Positions 34,147-43,084 of a DNA stretch of 64,000 nucleotides are shown piece after piece. Both the position numbers and the translations under genes were made by a program. The DNA comes from Geoalkalibacter halelectricus. Its GTDB lineage: Bacteria > Desulfobacterota > Desulfuromonadia > Desulfuromonadales > Geoalkalibacteraceae. Position 1 is the first letter of the stretch. Each line of letters opens with the position of its first letter. Under the pieces are notes generated by a model that was not told where the DNA came from, ran no database searches, and was given only the letters and a program-made list of their open reading frames with translations. Location of the stretch: contig NZ_CP092109.1 in NCBI RefSeq assembly GCF_025263685.1, forward strand, positions 2,605,001 through 2,669,000. The letters run 5' to 3'.

Positions 34147-36576
34147 TCACAGAGCCAGAACCGCGATCTTTTCCTGACCCAGGCGTCGCCAGAGGTCACT
34201 GCTGCCCTCATCGACCAATTGGCGCAAAAGCTTAAGAGCCAGGACTCGGTCGCCCTGGTGCAGATGGATCTGCGCGCAGCGGTAGGCGGCTTGGTCGGCG
34301 GTCTGTGCCTGGGTCCGCAGGGCCTCGAAATGCTCCAGGGCCTCCGCGTGCCGTGCCGCCCGATAGAGGGCCTCGGCTAGCAGCAGATGCTCCTCGGCGC
34401 TAAACACACCCGCGGGCTGCGCCACCAGGCGCTTGAGGCAGTCGATGGCCTGGGGGTAGCGCCCCAGTTGGAAATTGAGTTGCCCGCCGAGTCGATCGAG
34501 TTCGACGCCCGCGGGCCGCTCCGGCGCGCTGAGCAGGGCGGCGGCCTCCTCCCTGCGTCCCGCGACTTTGAGGGCGCGCGCCTCGATGAGCAGCACCTCG
34601 GCCCGGTCGGCGCCGCGCGGATATTCGCGCGCGTAGCGCCGTGCGTATTCTCTGACGGATTCATACTGGCCGCGCTCCAGCAGCACCCGCACCAGGGGCA
34701 GGTAAAGGCCTTGTTCGCGCCCGGGTTCACGGTTGTTGTCGAGCATGAACAGATACACCCGGGCGGCGCGCCCGAGCAGTTCCATGTCGCGAAACGCTCC
34801 GGCCAGGCGCTTGAGAAAATCCCAATCGATGCGGTGATCGAGCAGGATCTCGCGGTGGCGCTCGACCAGCACCAAGGCCTGCAAATACTCCTCGGCCGCG
34901 ATCAGCTCGTCGATCACCGGCGGCAGCAGCTCACCGAGCAGGGCCTCGGCCTCGCCGCGCAGGGTGCCGCTGAAGTAGTTGCGGATGAATTGCTCGAGCA
35001 CCGTCACGCTACGCCGGTTGTCATGGCCCAAATGCAGGGCCAGGGCCTGCTTGAAGGCCGCTTCCTCGCGCAGCCCGCGCTCGGGCGCCTCCTCGGCCAG
35101 GCGCCCGTAGTCCATGATGGCCCACACCAGACTCTTGTCCTCGCCGCGAATCACGGCCAGGTCAATCAGCTTGAGCGTCGCGCGGGGTCCGCCCTGGCTG
35201 TCGGGGAAAGCGACCAGCACCCGATCGAGCAGTATCCGTGCTTCGCGGGCATCGCCGGAACGCCAGTTTGCCTGCGCCTGGGCGAAGACGGCCAACCCCT
35301 GAGCGGGCTCGCCCGCGCTCAGGCCGGCGAGGCTGGCATAGGCCTGCGCCGCCTCGGCAAATCTCTGCAGGGCGTAATGAGAGCGCGCCAGGCGCTCCAC
35401 GGCGAAGGCGTGGCGCAATTCGCCGTAGCGGGCCTGCAATGCCTCAAACAGCTCCAGGGCTTCCTCATGACGACCGACGCCGCTTAGGGCGGCGGCGCGC
35501 GCCAGACGGCGCAGATCGTCGGTGCCGCCCTCCAGGCTCAGACTCTCGAGGAGGACCAGGGCCTGGGCATCGCGCCCCATGCCCAGCTGGATCTCCGCCT
35601 CAAGCAGACCGACGCGCGCCGCCAGGGGATCGTCCTCGGCGAGCACCATACGCGCCTGGCTGAGTTGAAACAACGCGCCATGGGGATCGCCGCCGGCGGC
35701 CTGCGCGTAGGCAGCCAGATAGCGCGCCCGCGCCTCCAGGACCACTCCCGCGCGCCCCTCGACGAGTTCCTTGAGACGGCGGCGCGCCTCCTGCATCGCG
35801 CCGGTGCGCGCCAGGGCCTCGCCGGTTAGAAGTTCGAATTGTTCCCGTGCCGCACCCTTCAGGGCTGCATTGGGCACCTGGCGTAAAATCTCCAGAGCGC
35901 CCCGCCAGTCTCCGCCATGGCCAAGTTCCAGGGCCGCGTTGAGGGTCGCGGTGAATTCCCCGGCCGCGTTTGGCTCCAGGGGTGCCAACGCCTCCAGGGC
36001 CGGCAAGGAGTAGAGCGGCTGCAACTCGAAGCGCAGGGGCGTTTCATAATCGGCAAAAAAGCGGCGCCAGTCGCCGGCGTAGCGCGAATGGCGCTTGCGC
36101 TGCCCGGTCGCGCCGTCGGCCTGCACCATCAGGGAGCCGCCCAGGCGCGGCGCGATGGCGGTACGCCGGGCGGCGTCCGCCTCGTCCCAAAACACCTCGA
36201 GCACCACCTGGTTGCGGCCGCGGTCGTAAACCGCCTCGGCGCGCGCCGGCGGCCGCCGGAACAGATGGGACACCACCAGGTCACCACGGCGGTTGATGAA
36301 CAGCACGCGGATCAGGCTGGCATCCTCGGGCAGGCCCTGAACATTGGTCCCCAGGGCGGCATTGCTCAGGGTCAAGTCGACGCGCTGACCCGAAATCGCT
36401 ACTTGTGGCGTGGTCCGCGCCGAGAGGTGCAGGGTGATGCGCACGGCGCCGACCCCTTCCTCCTTGGCCATGCCCAGCACCAGGGCCCCGGGCGACTGGG
36501 CCGCGACCGGCGCCGCCCACAAAAGCAGGCCGGCGACCAGGAAAAGAATGATTTGAAAAAAATTAGTTCTAGCCAA
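34147..36576 (-). CDS. Exported beta-domain plus TPR-repeat protein beside flgB
   Basis: The product is about 809 aa. A TTG at 36576 with GGAGG seven bases upstream gives a clean signal peptide (LARTNFFQIILFLVAGLLLWAAPVAAQ); an ATG at 36615 is possible but has a weaker ribosome site and a longer N-terminus. Residues about 30-130 form a beta-rich, AMIN-like domain (VGAVRITLHLSARTTPQVAISGQRVDLTLSNA). The rest is at least a dozen degenerate TPR units with A/G-rich helices. It is probably periplasmic. Its place next to flgB suggests a role in the motor or secretion, perhaps like the TPR scaffold PflA of Campylobacter, but that is inference from architecture only. Confidence 0.7.
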   Translation of the reverse strand: MARTNFFQIILFLVAGLLLWAAPVAAQSPGALVLGMAKEEGVGAVRITLHLSARTTPQVAISGQRVDLTLSNAALGTNVQGLPEDASLIRVLFINRRGDLVVSHLFRRPPARAEAVYDRGRNQVVLEVFWDEADAARRTAIAPRLGGSLMVQADGATGQRKRHSRYAGDWRRFFADYETPLRFELQPLYSLPALEALAPLEPNAAGEFTATLNAALELGHGGDWRGALEILRQVPNAALKGAAREQFELLTGEALARTGAMQEARRRLKELVEGRAGVVLEARARYLAAYAQAAGGDPHGALFQLSQARMVLAEDDPLAARVGLLEAEIQLGMGRDAQALVLLESLSLEGGTDDLRRLARAAALSGVGRHEEALELFEALQARYGELRHAFAVERLARSHYALQRFAEAAQAYASLAGLSAGEPAQGLAVFAQAQANWRSGDAREARILLDRVLVAFPDSQGGPRATLKLIDLAVIRGEDKSLVWAIMDYGRLAEEAPERGLREEAAFKQALALHLGHDNRRSVTVLEQFIRNYFSGTLRGEAEALLGELLPPVIDELIAAEEYLQALVLVERHREILLDHRIDWDFLKRLAGAFRDMELLGRAARVYLFMLDNNREPGREQGLYLPLVRVLLERGQYESVREYARRYAREYPRGADRAEVLLIEARALKVAGRREEAAALLSAPERPAGVELDRLGGQLNFQLGRYPQAIDCLKRLVAQPAGVFSAEEHLLLAEALYRAARHAEALEHFEALRTQAQTADQAAYRCAQIHLHQGDRVLALKLLRQLVDEGSSDLWRRLGQEKIAVLAL

Positions 36577-36900
36577 TTTCCTACCTCCGCATGGAGACAG
36601 GCAAGCGAAATTCATGCCAGACGCCTCTGTCGGCTTTTTGACCGCCGCCTCACCCCTGGCACAGGGTTCTGCAAAGGCCCAGAAAGCCCTGGGGGCTCTC
36701 AAGGATGGCGCGTGCGGGTCAAAAATTTTTGGCCCGAATTCTGCTTGAAGGGTTCGCGGAGCAAGACGATTTTTTGAAATTAGGTATTGCTAATTACAAA
36801 TTTATTATATAACCTGGATCGACCTTCGGCCTCGCCGACCCGTTTCCGCGGGCGCACTCCGGCGCGGGCCCCAGCTTGGAATCAAAGGGATAGATAAGCC
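36577..36900. other. Divergent promoter region between the TPR gene and cheA
   Basis: The 324-base gap holds no gene. It contains a sigma-54-like site at 36730-36745 reading toward cheA and an AT-rich block at about 36773-36812 with a 6-bp inverted repeat AATTAG/CTAATT. On the minus strand that block includes a perfect TATAAT, on the plus strand TATAAC, so both directions may start here. Confidence 0.5.
36730..36745 (+). promoter_or_regulatory. Possible sigma-54 promoter for the chemotaxis cluster
   Basis: TGGCCCGAATTCTGCT keeps GG and GC ten bases apart and matches TGGCACG-N4-TTGCT at all but two fixed positions. It lies 155 bases before cheA. Confidence 0.4.
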
Positions 36901-39354
36901 ATGGTTAGCGACGACCAGATTGAAATCATTCAGGAATTCGTTCAGGAAAGCCGCGACATGATCGACCAGCTCGAACCGACCATCATCGAGCTGGGACAGA
37001 GCGTGCACGACGTGCAGTGCTGGGAGACCCTCGGCTGCACGGACACTCAGTGCTCGCGCCACGGCCACCCCAGCGATTTTCCCTGCTGGCTGGAAATGGG
37101 CCACATCGCCGAGGGCAGCGGCCGCTGCATCTACACCGAATCCAAGCAGGACTGCCTCAATTGCCGGGTGTTTCAATCCATCAACGGCGACGGCAAAACC
37201 ATGAACGCCATCTTCCGCCTGTTTCACTCCATGAAGGGCAGCGCGGGCTTTCTGGAATTCGACGACATCACGCGTGTGGCTCACACGGCGGAAAACCTGC
37301 TGGATCTAATTCGCAACGGCGGCATCCGCATGCAGCCCGCGCATGTCAACCTGCTGTGCGCCAGCTGCGACTTCGCCAAGGCGGCCCTCGATCAGGTCGA
37401 GGAACACTTCAGCGACCAGGGCATGCGCGAAGCCGCCGAGGACATCAGCGCGCGCCTCGACCAGGCCATCGAAGAGGCCCGCACCCTGGCCCGCGGTCCC
37501 GCCGCGGAGGCGGCAAGTCCCGCGCCCGTCGCCGCCCCACCGGTTGATGCGCCGCCCGAGCAAACACTCGAGATCGACACCGCCGAGGAGCCGGCCTTCG
37601 TGCTGGAAATCTCCGGAGAGATGCTGGAAAAATTCGTACAGGAAGGCGACGAACTGCTGCAAAACGTCGAGCAGGATCTGCTCAAATGGGAAGAGATCAG
37701 GGAGAATCCCACCATCATCGCCAGCCTGTTCCGCAACGTGCACAGCTTTAAGGGCAACTGCGGCTTTTTCGGCGTGGCCGACATGGAGCGACTCTCCCAC
37801 CAGATGGAAACCCTGCTCGACGCGGTCAAGTCGGGCCGGGATTTCGGCCTGCGGCCGGGCGAGGTCATGCTCGGCCTGATCGATGTGCTGCGCGAAGCGC
37901 TGGGCGACCTCGCGCGCGGCGGCAGCGGCCGCATCGCCAACCTCGATGCCTACCTCAGGCAACTGGCCGATATTTTGGCCGAGGAAACGCCCGCCGCGGC
38001 CGTTGAGGAGGTGCCGCAGGCCGTAAACTGCGTCGCACCGATCGCCGAAGCCCCTGAGCCGCCGCAAGCCGCCGCGCCGATCCTGGCGAAGCCGGCACCC
38101 GTGCGCACCGAGGCCAAACCCAAGCCCGTGGAGAACAAGCCCGCTGCCACCGCCAGCCAGGCACCCCTTAAGCGCCAGGACATCCGTGTCGATCTGGAAA
38201 AGCTCGACAACCTCATCAATCTCATCGGCGAAATCGTCATCGCCGAGAACATGCTGGTGCGCAATCCCGACCTCGACGGCCTGGAACTGGAAAACTTTAA
38301 CAAGGCCGGCCAGCACATGAGCAAGCTGGTGCGCGAGCTGCAGGAAACCGCCATGATCATCCGCATGATCCCGGTTTCCGGGCTGTTTCGCCGCATGATC
38401 CGCCTGGTGCACGATATCTCGCTGAAGGCGGGCAAGAAGGTCGACCTGCGGCTTTCCGGCGAAGAGACGGAGATGGATAAGACGGTGATCGAAACCATCA
38501 CCGATCCCCTGGTGCATATCCTGCGCAATTCCTGCGATCACGGCATCGAGCCGCCCGCCGAGCGCTTGAAGGCGGGCAAGCCGGAGAAGGGGGTGGTCAA
38601 GCTCTCGGCCTGCCACGAGGAGGGCGAGGTGTGGATCACCATCGAGGACGACGGCCGCGGCCTTGATCGCGACAAGCTGCTGGCCAAGGCCATCAGCAAG
38701 GGATTGGTGGAGGGCGACGGTTCCGACATGTCGGACAAGGCGGTCTACAACCTGATTTTCGCGCCCGGCTTTTCCACCGCGGAGAAGATCACCGATATCT
38801 CGGGGCGCGGGGTGGGCATGGACGTGGTGCGCCAGAATCTCGACAAGATCAAGGGCCGGGTCGACGTGCACAGCCGCAAGGGCCAGGGCACCCGTATCAC
38901 CCTGCGCATTCCCCTGACCCTGGCGATCATCGACGGCATGCTGGTGCGCGTCGGCCAGACCAAGGCCATCGTGCCGACCCTGGCGATTCGCGAGGCGTTT
39001 CGGCCCCAGGCCGACGCCGTCACCCACACCCCCGACGGCGATCACCTGGTGCGGGTGCGCGAGCGCTTTCTGCCGGTGGTGCGCCTGCATGAAATTCTGC
39101 GCAAGGAGCCCGACTCCCACCAGATCGAGGACGGCATCCTCATCGTGCTGGAAAACCAGGACGCCAGCATCTGTCTGCTGGTCGACGAGATCCTCGGCCA
39201 GCAGCAAACGGTCATCAAGGGGCTCTCCGACTACATCGGCTCGGTGCGCGCCGTCTCTGGCTGCACCATCATGGGCAACGGCGAAGTCTGCCTGATTCTC
39301 GACATCGGCAGCCTCATGGAAATCAGCCAAGGCGAAAGCCTGGGGAGCAACTGA
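36901..39354 (+). CDS. cheA: Chemotaxis histidine kinase CheA with two Hpt domains and a Cys-rich insert
   Basis: CheA autophosphorylates and passes phosphate to CheY and CheB. The 817-aa protein has a first Hpt domain split by an insert: helix 1 (about 5-33), then residues 36-95 with C40-W41, C46, C51, C62-W63, C76, C85 and C88, then the phospho-helix FHSMKGSAGF with H109. A second Hpt domain follows (H281 in VHSFKGNCGF). After a Pro/Ala linker come the dimerisation domain (about 425-485), the HATPase with HILRNSCDHG (539-548), DDGRG (583-587) and GRGVGMD (635-641), and a CheW-like domain (about 672-810). The CW...CW pattern resembles the two-CW cysteine motif seen in some signalling proteins. 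The function of the insert is unknown; metal or redox sensing is a guess. Confidence 0.95.
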   Translation: MVSDDQIEIIQEFVQESRDMIDQLEPTIIELGQSVHDVQCWETLGCTDTQCSRHGHPSDFPCWLEMGHIAEGSGRCIYTESKQDCLNCRVFQSINGDGKTMNAIFRLFHSMKGSAGFLEFDDITRVAHTAENLLDLIRNGGIRMQPAHVNLLCASCDFAKAALDQVEEHFSDQGMREAAEDISARLDQAIEEARTLARGPAAEAASPAPVAAPPVDAPPEQTLEIDTAEEPAFVLEISGEMLEKFVQEGDELLQNVEQDLLKWEEIRENPTIIASLFRNVHSFKGNCGFFGVADMERLSHQMETLLDAVKSGRDFGLRPGEVMLGLIDVLREALGDLARGGSGRIANLDAYLRQLADILAEETPAAAVEEVPQAVNCVAPIAEAPEPPQAAAPILAKPAPVRTEAKPKPVENKPAATASQAPLKRQDIRVDLEKLDNLINLIGEIVIAENMLVRNPDLDGLELENFNKAGQHMSKLVRELQETAMIIRMIPVSGLFRRMIRLVHDISLKAGKKVDLRLSGEETEMDKTVIETITDPLVHILRNSCDHGIEPPAERLKAGKPEKGVVKLSACHEEGEVWITIEDDGRGLDRDKLLAKAISKGLVEGDGSDMSDKAVYNLIFAPGFSTAEKITDISGRGVGMDVVRQNLDKIKGRVDVHSRKGQGTRITLRIPLTLAIIDGMLVRVGQTKAIVPTLAIREAFRPQADAVTHTPDGDHLVRVRERFLPVVRLHEILRKEPDSHQIEDGILIVLENQDASICLLVDEILGQQQTVIKGLSDYIGSVRAVSGCTIMGNGEVCLILDIGSLMEISQGESLGSN

Positions 39355-39361
39355 CCCCGCT

Positions 39362-40243
39362 ATGTTCGAGCAACGCCTGGAATCAGCATCCGCCCTCGAG
39401 GCAGCCGGCGGCGGACTCATGTCCATCAGCGACGAGGAGTTCGAGCTGCTGCGGCGCCTGATCAAGAGCCGCTTCGGCATCAACCTCACCGACCAGAAAA
39501 AATCCCTGGTGGTGGGCCGGTTGCAGAAGCTGCTGCGCAGCACCGGATTTGCGTCCTTCCACGCCTATTACGAACATCTGGTCAACGACAAGAACGAGGG
39601 CGCGCTCTCGGAACTGATCAACCGCATCTCCACCAACCACACCTATTTCAACCGGGAGAAGGCGCATTTCGACTATTTTCAGCAGACCGCCCTGCCCGCC
39701 GTGGTCGAAAGGCTCAGGCAAGAGGGCAGCCGCGATCTGCGCATCTGGTGCGCCGGGTGCTCCTCGGGCGAGGAAGCCTATACCCTGCAGATGCTCATGC
39801 TCGAGTATTTCGGCGGCGATTACGGCCGCTGGGACGCGGGCATCCTCGCCACCGATATTTCCGAACGGGTGCTCTCCATCGCCCAGGCCGGAATTTATCC
39901 CCAGGAGCGGGTCATGCAGTTGCCCGAAGGGCTGCAACGCAAGTATTTCCGCCGCCTGCCCGACGGTAGCAGCCAGGTCGTCGAAAGCGTGCGCAACGAG
40001 GTCACCCTGCGGCGCTTCAACCTGATGAACGAGCGGTTTCCCTTCAAGAAACCTTTTCACATCATTTTTTGCCGCAATGTCATGATTTACTTCGACCAGC
40101 CGACGCGTGAAACCCTGGTCGGAAAATTCCATCAATTAACGGTGCCCGGCGGTTATCTGTTCATCGGCCACTCGGAAACCCTGGGCCGCAACCATTCCCT
40201 TTATCGCTACGTGATGCCCGCCGTATTCCAGAAGGGAGCCTGA
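39362..40243 (+). CDS. cheR: Chemoreceptor methyltransferase CheR
   Basis: CheR methylates receptor glutamates using S-adenosylmethionine. The 293-aa product has an N-terminal helical domain (ISDEEFELLRRLIKSRFGINLTDQKKSLVVGRL) and the SAM-binding domain with WCAGCSSGEEAYTLQML (129-144), ATDISERVLSIAQAGIY and FHIIFCRNVMIYFD. An internal ATG at 39419 is an alternative start just before the conserved domain. It lies 7 bases after cheA. No receptor gene is in the window. Confidence 0.94.
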   Translation: MFEQRLESASALEAAGGGLMSISDEEFELLRRLIKSRFGINLTDQKKSLVVGRLQKLLRSTGFASFHAYYEHLVNDKNEGALSELINRISTNHTYFNREKAHFDYFQQTALPAVVERLRQEGSRDLRIWCAGCSSGEEAYTLQMLMLEYFGGDYGRWDAGILATDISERVLSIAQAGIYPQERVMQLPEGLQRKYFRRLPDGSSQVVESVRNEVTLRRFNLMNERFPFKKPFHIIFCRNVMIYFDQPTRETLVGKFHQLTVPGGYLFIGHSETLGRNHSLYRYVMPAVFQKGA

Positions 40244-40245
40244 CC

Positions 40246-41319
40246 ATGACGTTGAAAAAAGTCCGGGTACTGGTGGTGGACGATTCGGCGCTGGTGCGCC
40301 AGATCCTCACCCAGGGCCTCGATGCCGACCCCGCCATCGAGGTGGTGGGATCGGCCGCCGATCCCTACCAGGCACGCGACAAAATCGTGCAACTCAATCC
40401 CGACGTGCTGACTCTCGATGTGGAGATGCCGCGCATGGACGGCGTGGAATTCCTGCGCCGCCTCATGCCCCAGCATCCCCTACCGGTGGTCATGGTCAGC
40501 TCGCTGACGCAAAAGGGCAAACAGATCACCATCGACGCCCTGGAGGCCGGGGCGGTGGATTTCGTCGCCAAACCGACCAGCGATGTCGCCCGCGGCCTGC
40601 AGGCGATGATGCTCGAATTGCGCGTCAAGGTGAAGATCGCCTCCACGGCCAATGTCTCGCACTGGAAAAGCCGGCGCGACAGCGTCACCGCACCGCCGCC
40701 GCGCCCGCCCCTGACGGCTCCGGCGGCCCTGGCCGAATCCACCGACAAGGTCATCGCCATCGGCGCCTCCACCGGCGGCACCGAGGCGATCAAGAAGGTC
40801 ATCACCCGCTTTCCCGCCACCGGCCCCGGGGTGGTCATCGTGCAGCACATGCCGGCGGGCTTCACCAAGATGTTCGCCGAGCGCCTCAACCAGCTCTGCC
40901 CCATGGAGGTCAAGGAAGCCGCCAGCGGCGACCGCGTCATGCCCGGCCGCATCCTGGTGGCGCCCGGCGAAAAACAGATGCGCGTAATCCGCTCGGGGGG
41001 CTTCTACCAGGTGAGCTGCGAGCCGGGAGAAAAGGTCAGCGGCCACTGCCCCTCCGTCGACGTGCTCATGCATTCGGTGGCCAAGCATGTGGGCGCCAAC
41101 GCGGTGGGCGCCATGCTCACGGGCATGGGCGCCGACGGTGCCGACGGCATGGCGGCCATGCGTCAGGCCGGCGCGCGCTGCATCGCCCAGGATGAGGCGA
41201 GCTGCGTGGTGTTCGGCATGCCCAAGGTGGCCTATGAGCGCGGCGGCGCCGAAAAGCTGGTCTCCATCGACGATATCGCGCCGACGCTGCTGCGCCTGCT
41301 CAGTGAGAAACGCGCATGA
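40246..41319 (+). CDS. cheB: Chemoreceptor glutamate methylesterase CheB
   Basis: CheB removes methyl groups from receptors when phosphorylated by CheA. The 357-aa product has a receiver domain (D12, D13, D58, K109 in FVAKPTSD) and a methylesterase domain with the catalytic triad S175 (GASTGGTEA), H201 (VQHMPAGFT) and D297 (LTGMGADGADGM). The ATG follows GAAGGGAGCCTGACC, two bases past the cheR stop. All catalytic residues are present. Confidence 0.96.
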   Translation: MTLKKVRVLVVDDSALVRQILTQGLDADPAIEVVGSAADPYQARDKIVQLNPDVLTLDVEMPRMDGVEFLRRLMPQHPLPVVMVSSLTQKGKQITIDALEAGAVDFVAKPTSDVARGLQAMMLELRVKVKIASTANVSHWKSRRDSVTAPPPRPPLTAPAALAESTDKVIAIGASTGGTEAIKKVITRFPATGPGVVIVQHMPAGFTKMFAERLNQLCPMEVKEAASGDRVMPGRILVAPGEKQMRVIRSGGFYQVSCEPGEKVSGHCPSVDVLMHSVAKHVGANAVGAMLTGMGADGADGMAAMRQAGARCIAQDEASCVVFGMPKVAYERGGAEKLVSIDDIAPTLLRLLSEKRA

Positions 41320-41804
41320 GTAACATGATTCTGGGCATCGGCGATCTGGGCGCCAGCAAGAATCCCGAGGACACGGTCAAGACCTTCGCCCTGGGCTCTT
41401 GCGTCGCGGTGATCATGCTCGACCCCAAGACCCGTACCGTGGGCATGGTGCACTGCGCCCTGCCCGAGGCGCGCATCAATCCGGCCAAGGCGCAGGAGCG
41501 CCCGGGCTACTTTGCCGACTCCGGCATTCCCGCCCTGCTCAAGGAAATGGCGCGCCACGGCTGCGACCCCACGGGACGCGGTTTTATCGTCAAGCTCGCC
41601 GGGGGCGCCAAGGTCATGGACCCCAACGACACCTTCAACATCGGCAAGCGCAACCTGCTGGCCGCCAAAAAAATCCTCTGGGCACAGGGATTAGGGGCGG
41701 TGGCCGAAGACGTCGGCGGAAATTTCAGCCGCACGGTGACCATCACCGTGCGCACCGGCGAGGTGATGCTCTCCTCCCCGGGCCGCCCCAACTGGAAACT
41801 CTAA
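41316..41804 (+). CDS. cheD: Chemoreceptor glutamine deamidase CheD
   Basis: CheD deamidates receptor glutamines and in some species binds a CheC phosphatase. The 162-aa product keeps the catalytic C29 in LGSCVAVIM and H46 in GMVHCALP, and the GGNFSRTVTITVRTGEV C-terminus. Its ATG overlaps the cheB stop (ATGA). Since CheC/CheX-type proteins follow in the same cluster, a CheD-phosphatase interaction is plausible. Confidence 0.94.
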   Translation: MSNMILGIGDLGASKNPEDTVKTFALGSCVAVIMLDPKTRTVGMVHCALPEARINPAKAQERPGYFADSGIPALLKEMARHGCDPTGRGFIVKLAGGAKVMDPNDTFNIGKRNLLAAKKILWAQGLGAVAEDVGGNFSRTVTITVRTGEVMLSSPGRPNWKL

Positions 41805-41813
41805 GAGGACGCC

Positions 41814-42695
41814 ATGGCAACCAGGGTCGACCGTCAAGCTATTCTCGAGACCATCCAAAAGGCGCCCATGCTCTCGCCCAGCGCCTCGCGCCTGTTGCAG
41901 ATCACCGCCGCGCGCGACCATGAAATGGCCGAAGTGATCGCCGTGGTGCGCACCGACGCGCACCTGACCGCACGGGTCTTGAAAACCGTCAACTCCGCCG
42001 CCTTCGGGCTGCTCTACGAGATCACCTCCATCGATCGCGCGGTGAACTATCTGGGCGAGCGCATGGTGGTGGGCATCGCCATCGGCGACTGCGCCGCGCA
42101 GCTGTTCCAGAAACCCCTGGACGGCTACGAAAGCGAAAAGGGCAGCCTGTGGCGTCATGATCTGCTCACCGCCATCGCCGCGCGCGAGGTGGCGGGCAAA
42201 TGCAAAACGCCCCTCAACCCCGACCTGGCCTTTACCGCCGGCCTGCTGCACGACATCGGCAAGGCCCTGATCTCGGATTTTCTCAAGGGCACCGCCCCGG
42301 ATCTGCTGCGCGAACTCGAGGAACAACTTCTCAATGACTACCTTGAGGGCGAGCGCGCCGCCCTGGGCATCGATCACCCCGAGGCGGGCGCGGAGCTGGC
42401 GGCGGCCTGGCGACTGCCGCACTCCCTGCAGGCCGCGATTCTCCACCACCATGCGCCTCAGCAGGCACCGGCCGAGCAGCGCGCGCTGGTCTACGCCGTG
42501 CATCTCGGCGACATCATCGCCATGATGGCCGGCTGCGGCACCGGCACCGACAGTCTGCGCTACCGCCTTGACCCAAAATATTCCGATTATTTCGCCCTCA
42601 GCCAGGATGAGCTGTTCGGGATCATTCTCGAAGCGGATGCGGAATTTCAGAAAATCACCCATTCAATGGCCGAAGCCAAGGAGAAACCGGTGTGA
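41814..42695 (+). CDS. HDOD domain protein
   Basis: A 293-aa signalling protein made of one HDOD domain (about 15-210: QKAPMLSPSASRLLQITAARDHEMAEVIAVVRTDAHLTARVLKTVNSAAFG) with an intact HD pair (LWRHD at 112-116 and GLLHDIGK at 143-150), followed by a helical tail. HDOD proteins are common in deltaproteobacterial chemotaxis and gliding clusters, but no enzyme activity is established for most. It starts 9 bases after cheD and overlaps the next receiver gene. Confidence 0.85.
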   Translation: MATRVDRQAILETIQKAPMLSPSASRLLQITAARDHEMAEVIAVVRTDAHLTARVLKTVNSAAFGLLYEITSIDRAVNYLGERMVVGIAIGDCAAQLFQKPLDGYESEKGSLWRHDLLTAIAAREVAGKCKTPLNPDLAFTAGLLHDIGKALISDFLKGTAPDLLRELEEQLLNDYLEGERAALGIDHPEAGAELAAAWRLPHSLQAAILHHHAPQQAPAEQRALVYAVHLGDIIAMMAGCGTGTDSLRYRLDPKYSDYFALSQDELFGIILEADAEFQKITHSMAEAKEKPV

Positions 42696-43084
42696 AACGC
42701 ATTGTCATCGCCGACGATTCGGAAACCGCGCGCATGTTCATCCGTCGCTGCCTGGAGATCATCGGTTTGCGCGATGCCCAGTTCATCGAGGCGGAAAACG
42801 GTCGCGAGGCCCTGCAGCGGGCCAAGGAAGCGCCCACCGACCTGCTGGTTTCCGATTTGAACATGCCGGTCATGGACGGTGCCACCTTGCTTAAATGGGT
42901 CAAGACCAGCCCCAAACTGACCGCACTGCCGGTGCTGATCATCACCAGCGCCGGCAACCCCGCCAAGGAAAAGGAATTGCTGGAGCTCGGCGCCTTTGCG
43001 GTGCTCAACAAACCCGTGGCGCCGGCTCCGCTGCTCAAGGTCCTGGCTCCCTTGCTGCCCGAGGAGAACGAGAATGCCCCCTGA
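42692..43084 (+). CDS. Single-domain response regulator (CheY-like)
   Basis: A 130-aa receiver with acidic pair D8/D9, phospho-acceptor D55 in VSDLNMPVMDG, T85 and K107, so it should be phosphorylatable. It starts with GTG overlapping the HDOD stop codon, indicating coupled translation. It has no output domain. It is a second CheY-type receiver in the cluster; the one at 43598 is closer to classical CheY, so this one may be a phosphate sink or act on the CheX partner encoded next. Confidence 0.88.
   Translation: MKRIVIADDSETARMFIRRCLEIIGLRDAQFIEAENGREALQRAKEAPTDLLVSDLNMPVMDGATLLKWVKTSPKLTALPVLIITSAGNPAKEKELLELGAFAVLNKPVAPAPLLKVLAPLLPEENENAP

Noticed and set aside
36656-36674. TGGCACAGGGTTCTGCA as a sigma-54 promoter
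   Set aside because: GG and GC are 11 bases apart, not the required 10; the site at 36730 has the right spacing.
36901-36960. CheA as a non-functional gene because of its interrupted Hpt domain
   Set aside because: The phospho-histidine helix, second Hpt, ATPase boxes and CheW-like domain are all intact, so the insert appears tolerated and not destructive.
37306-39543. A 745-aa minus-strand open frame
   Set aside because: It is antisense to cheA, with His/Ala/Asp-rich composition and no domains.
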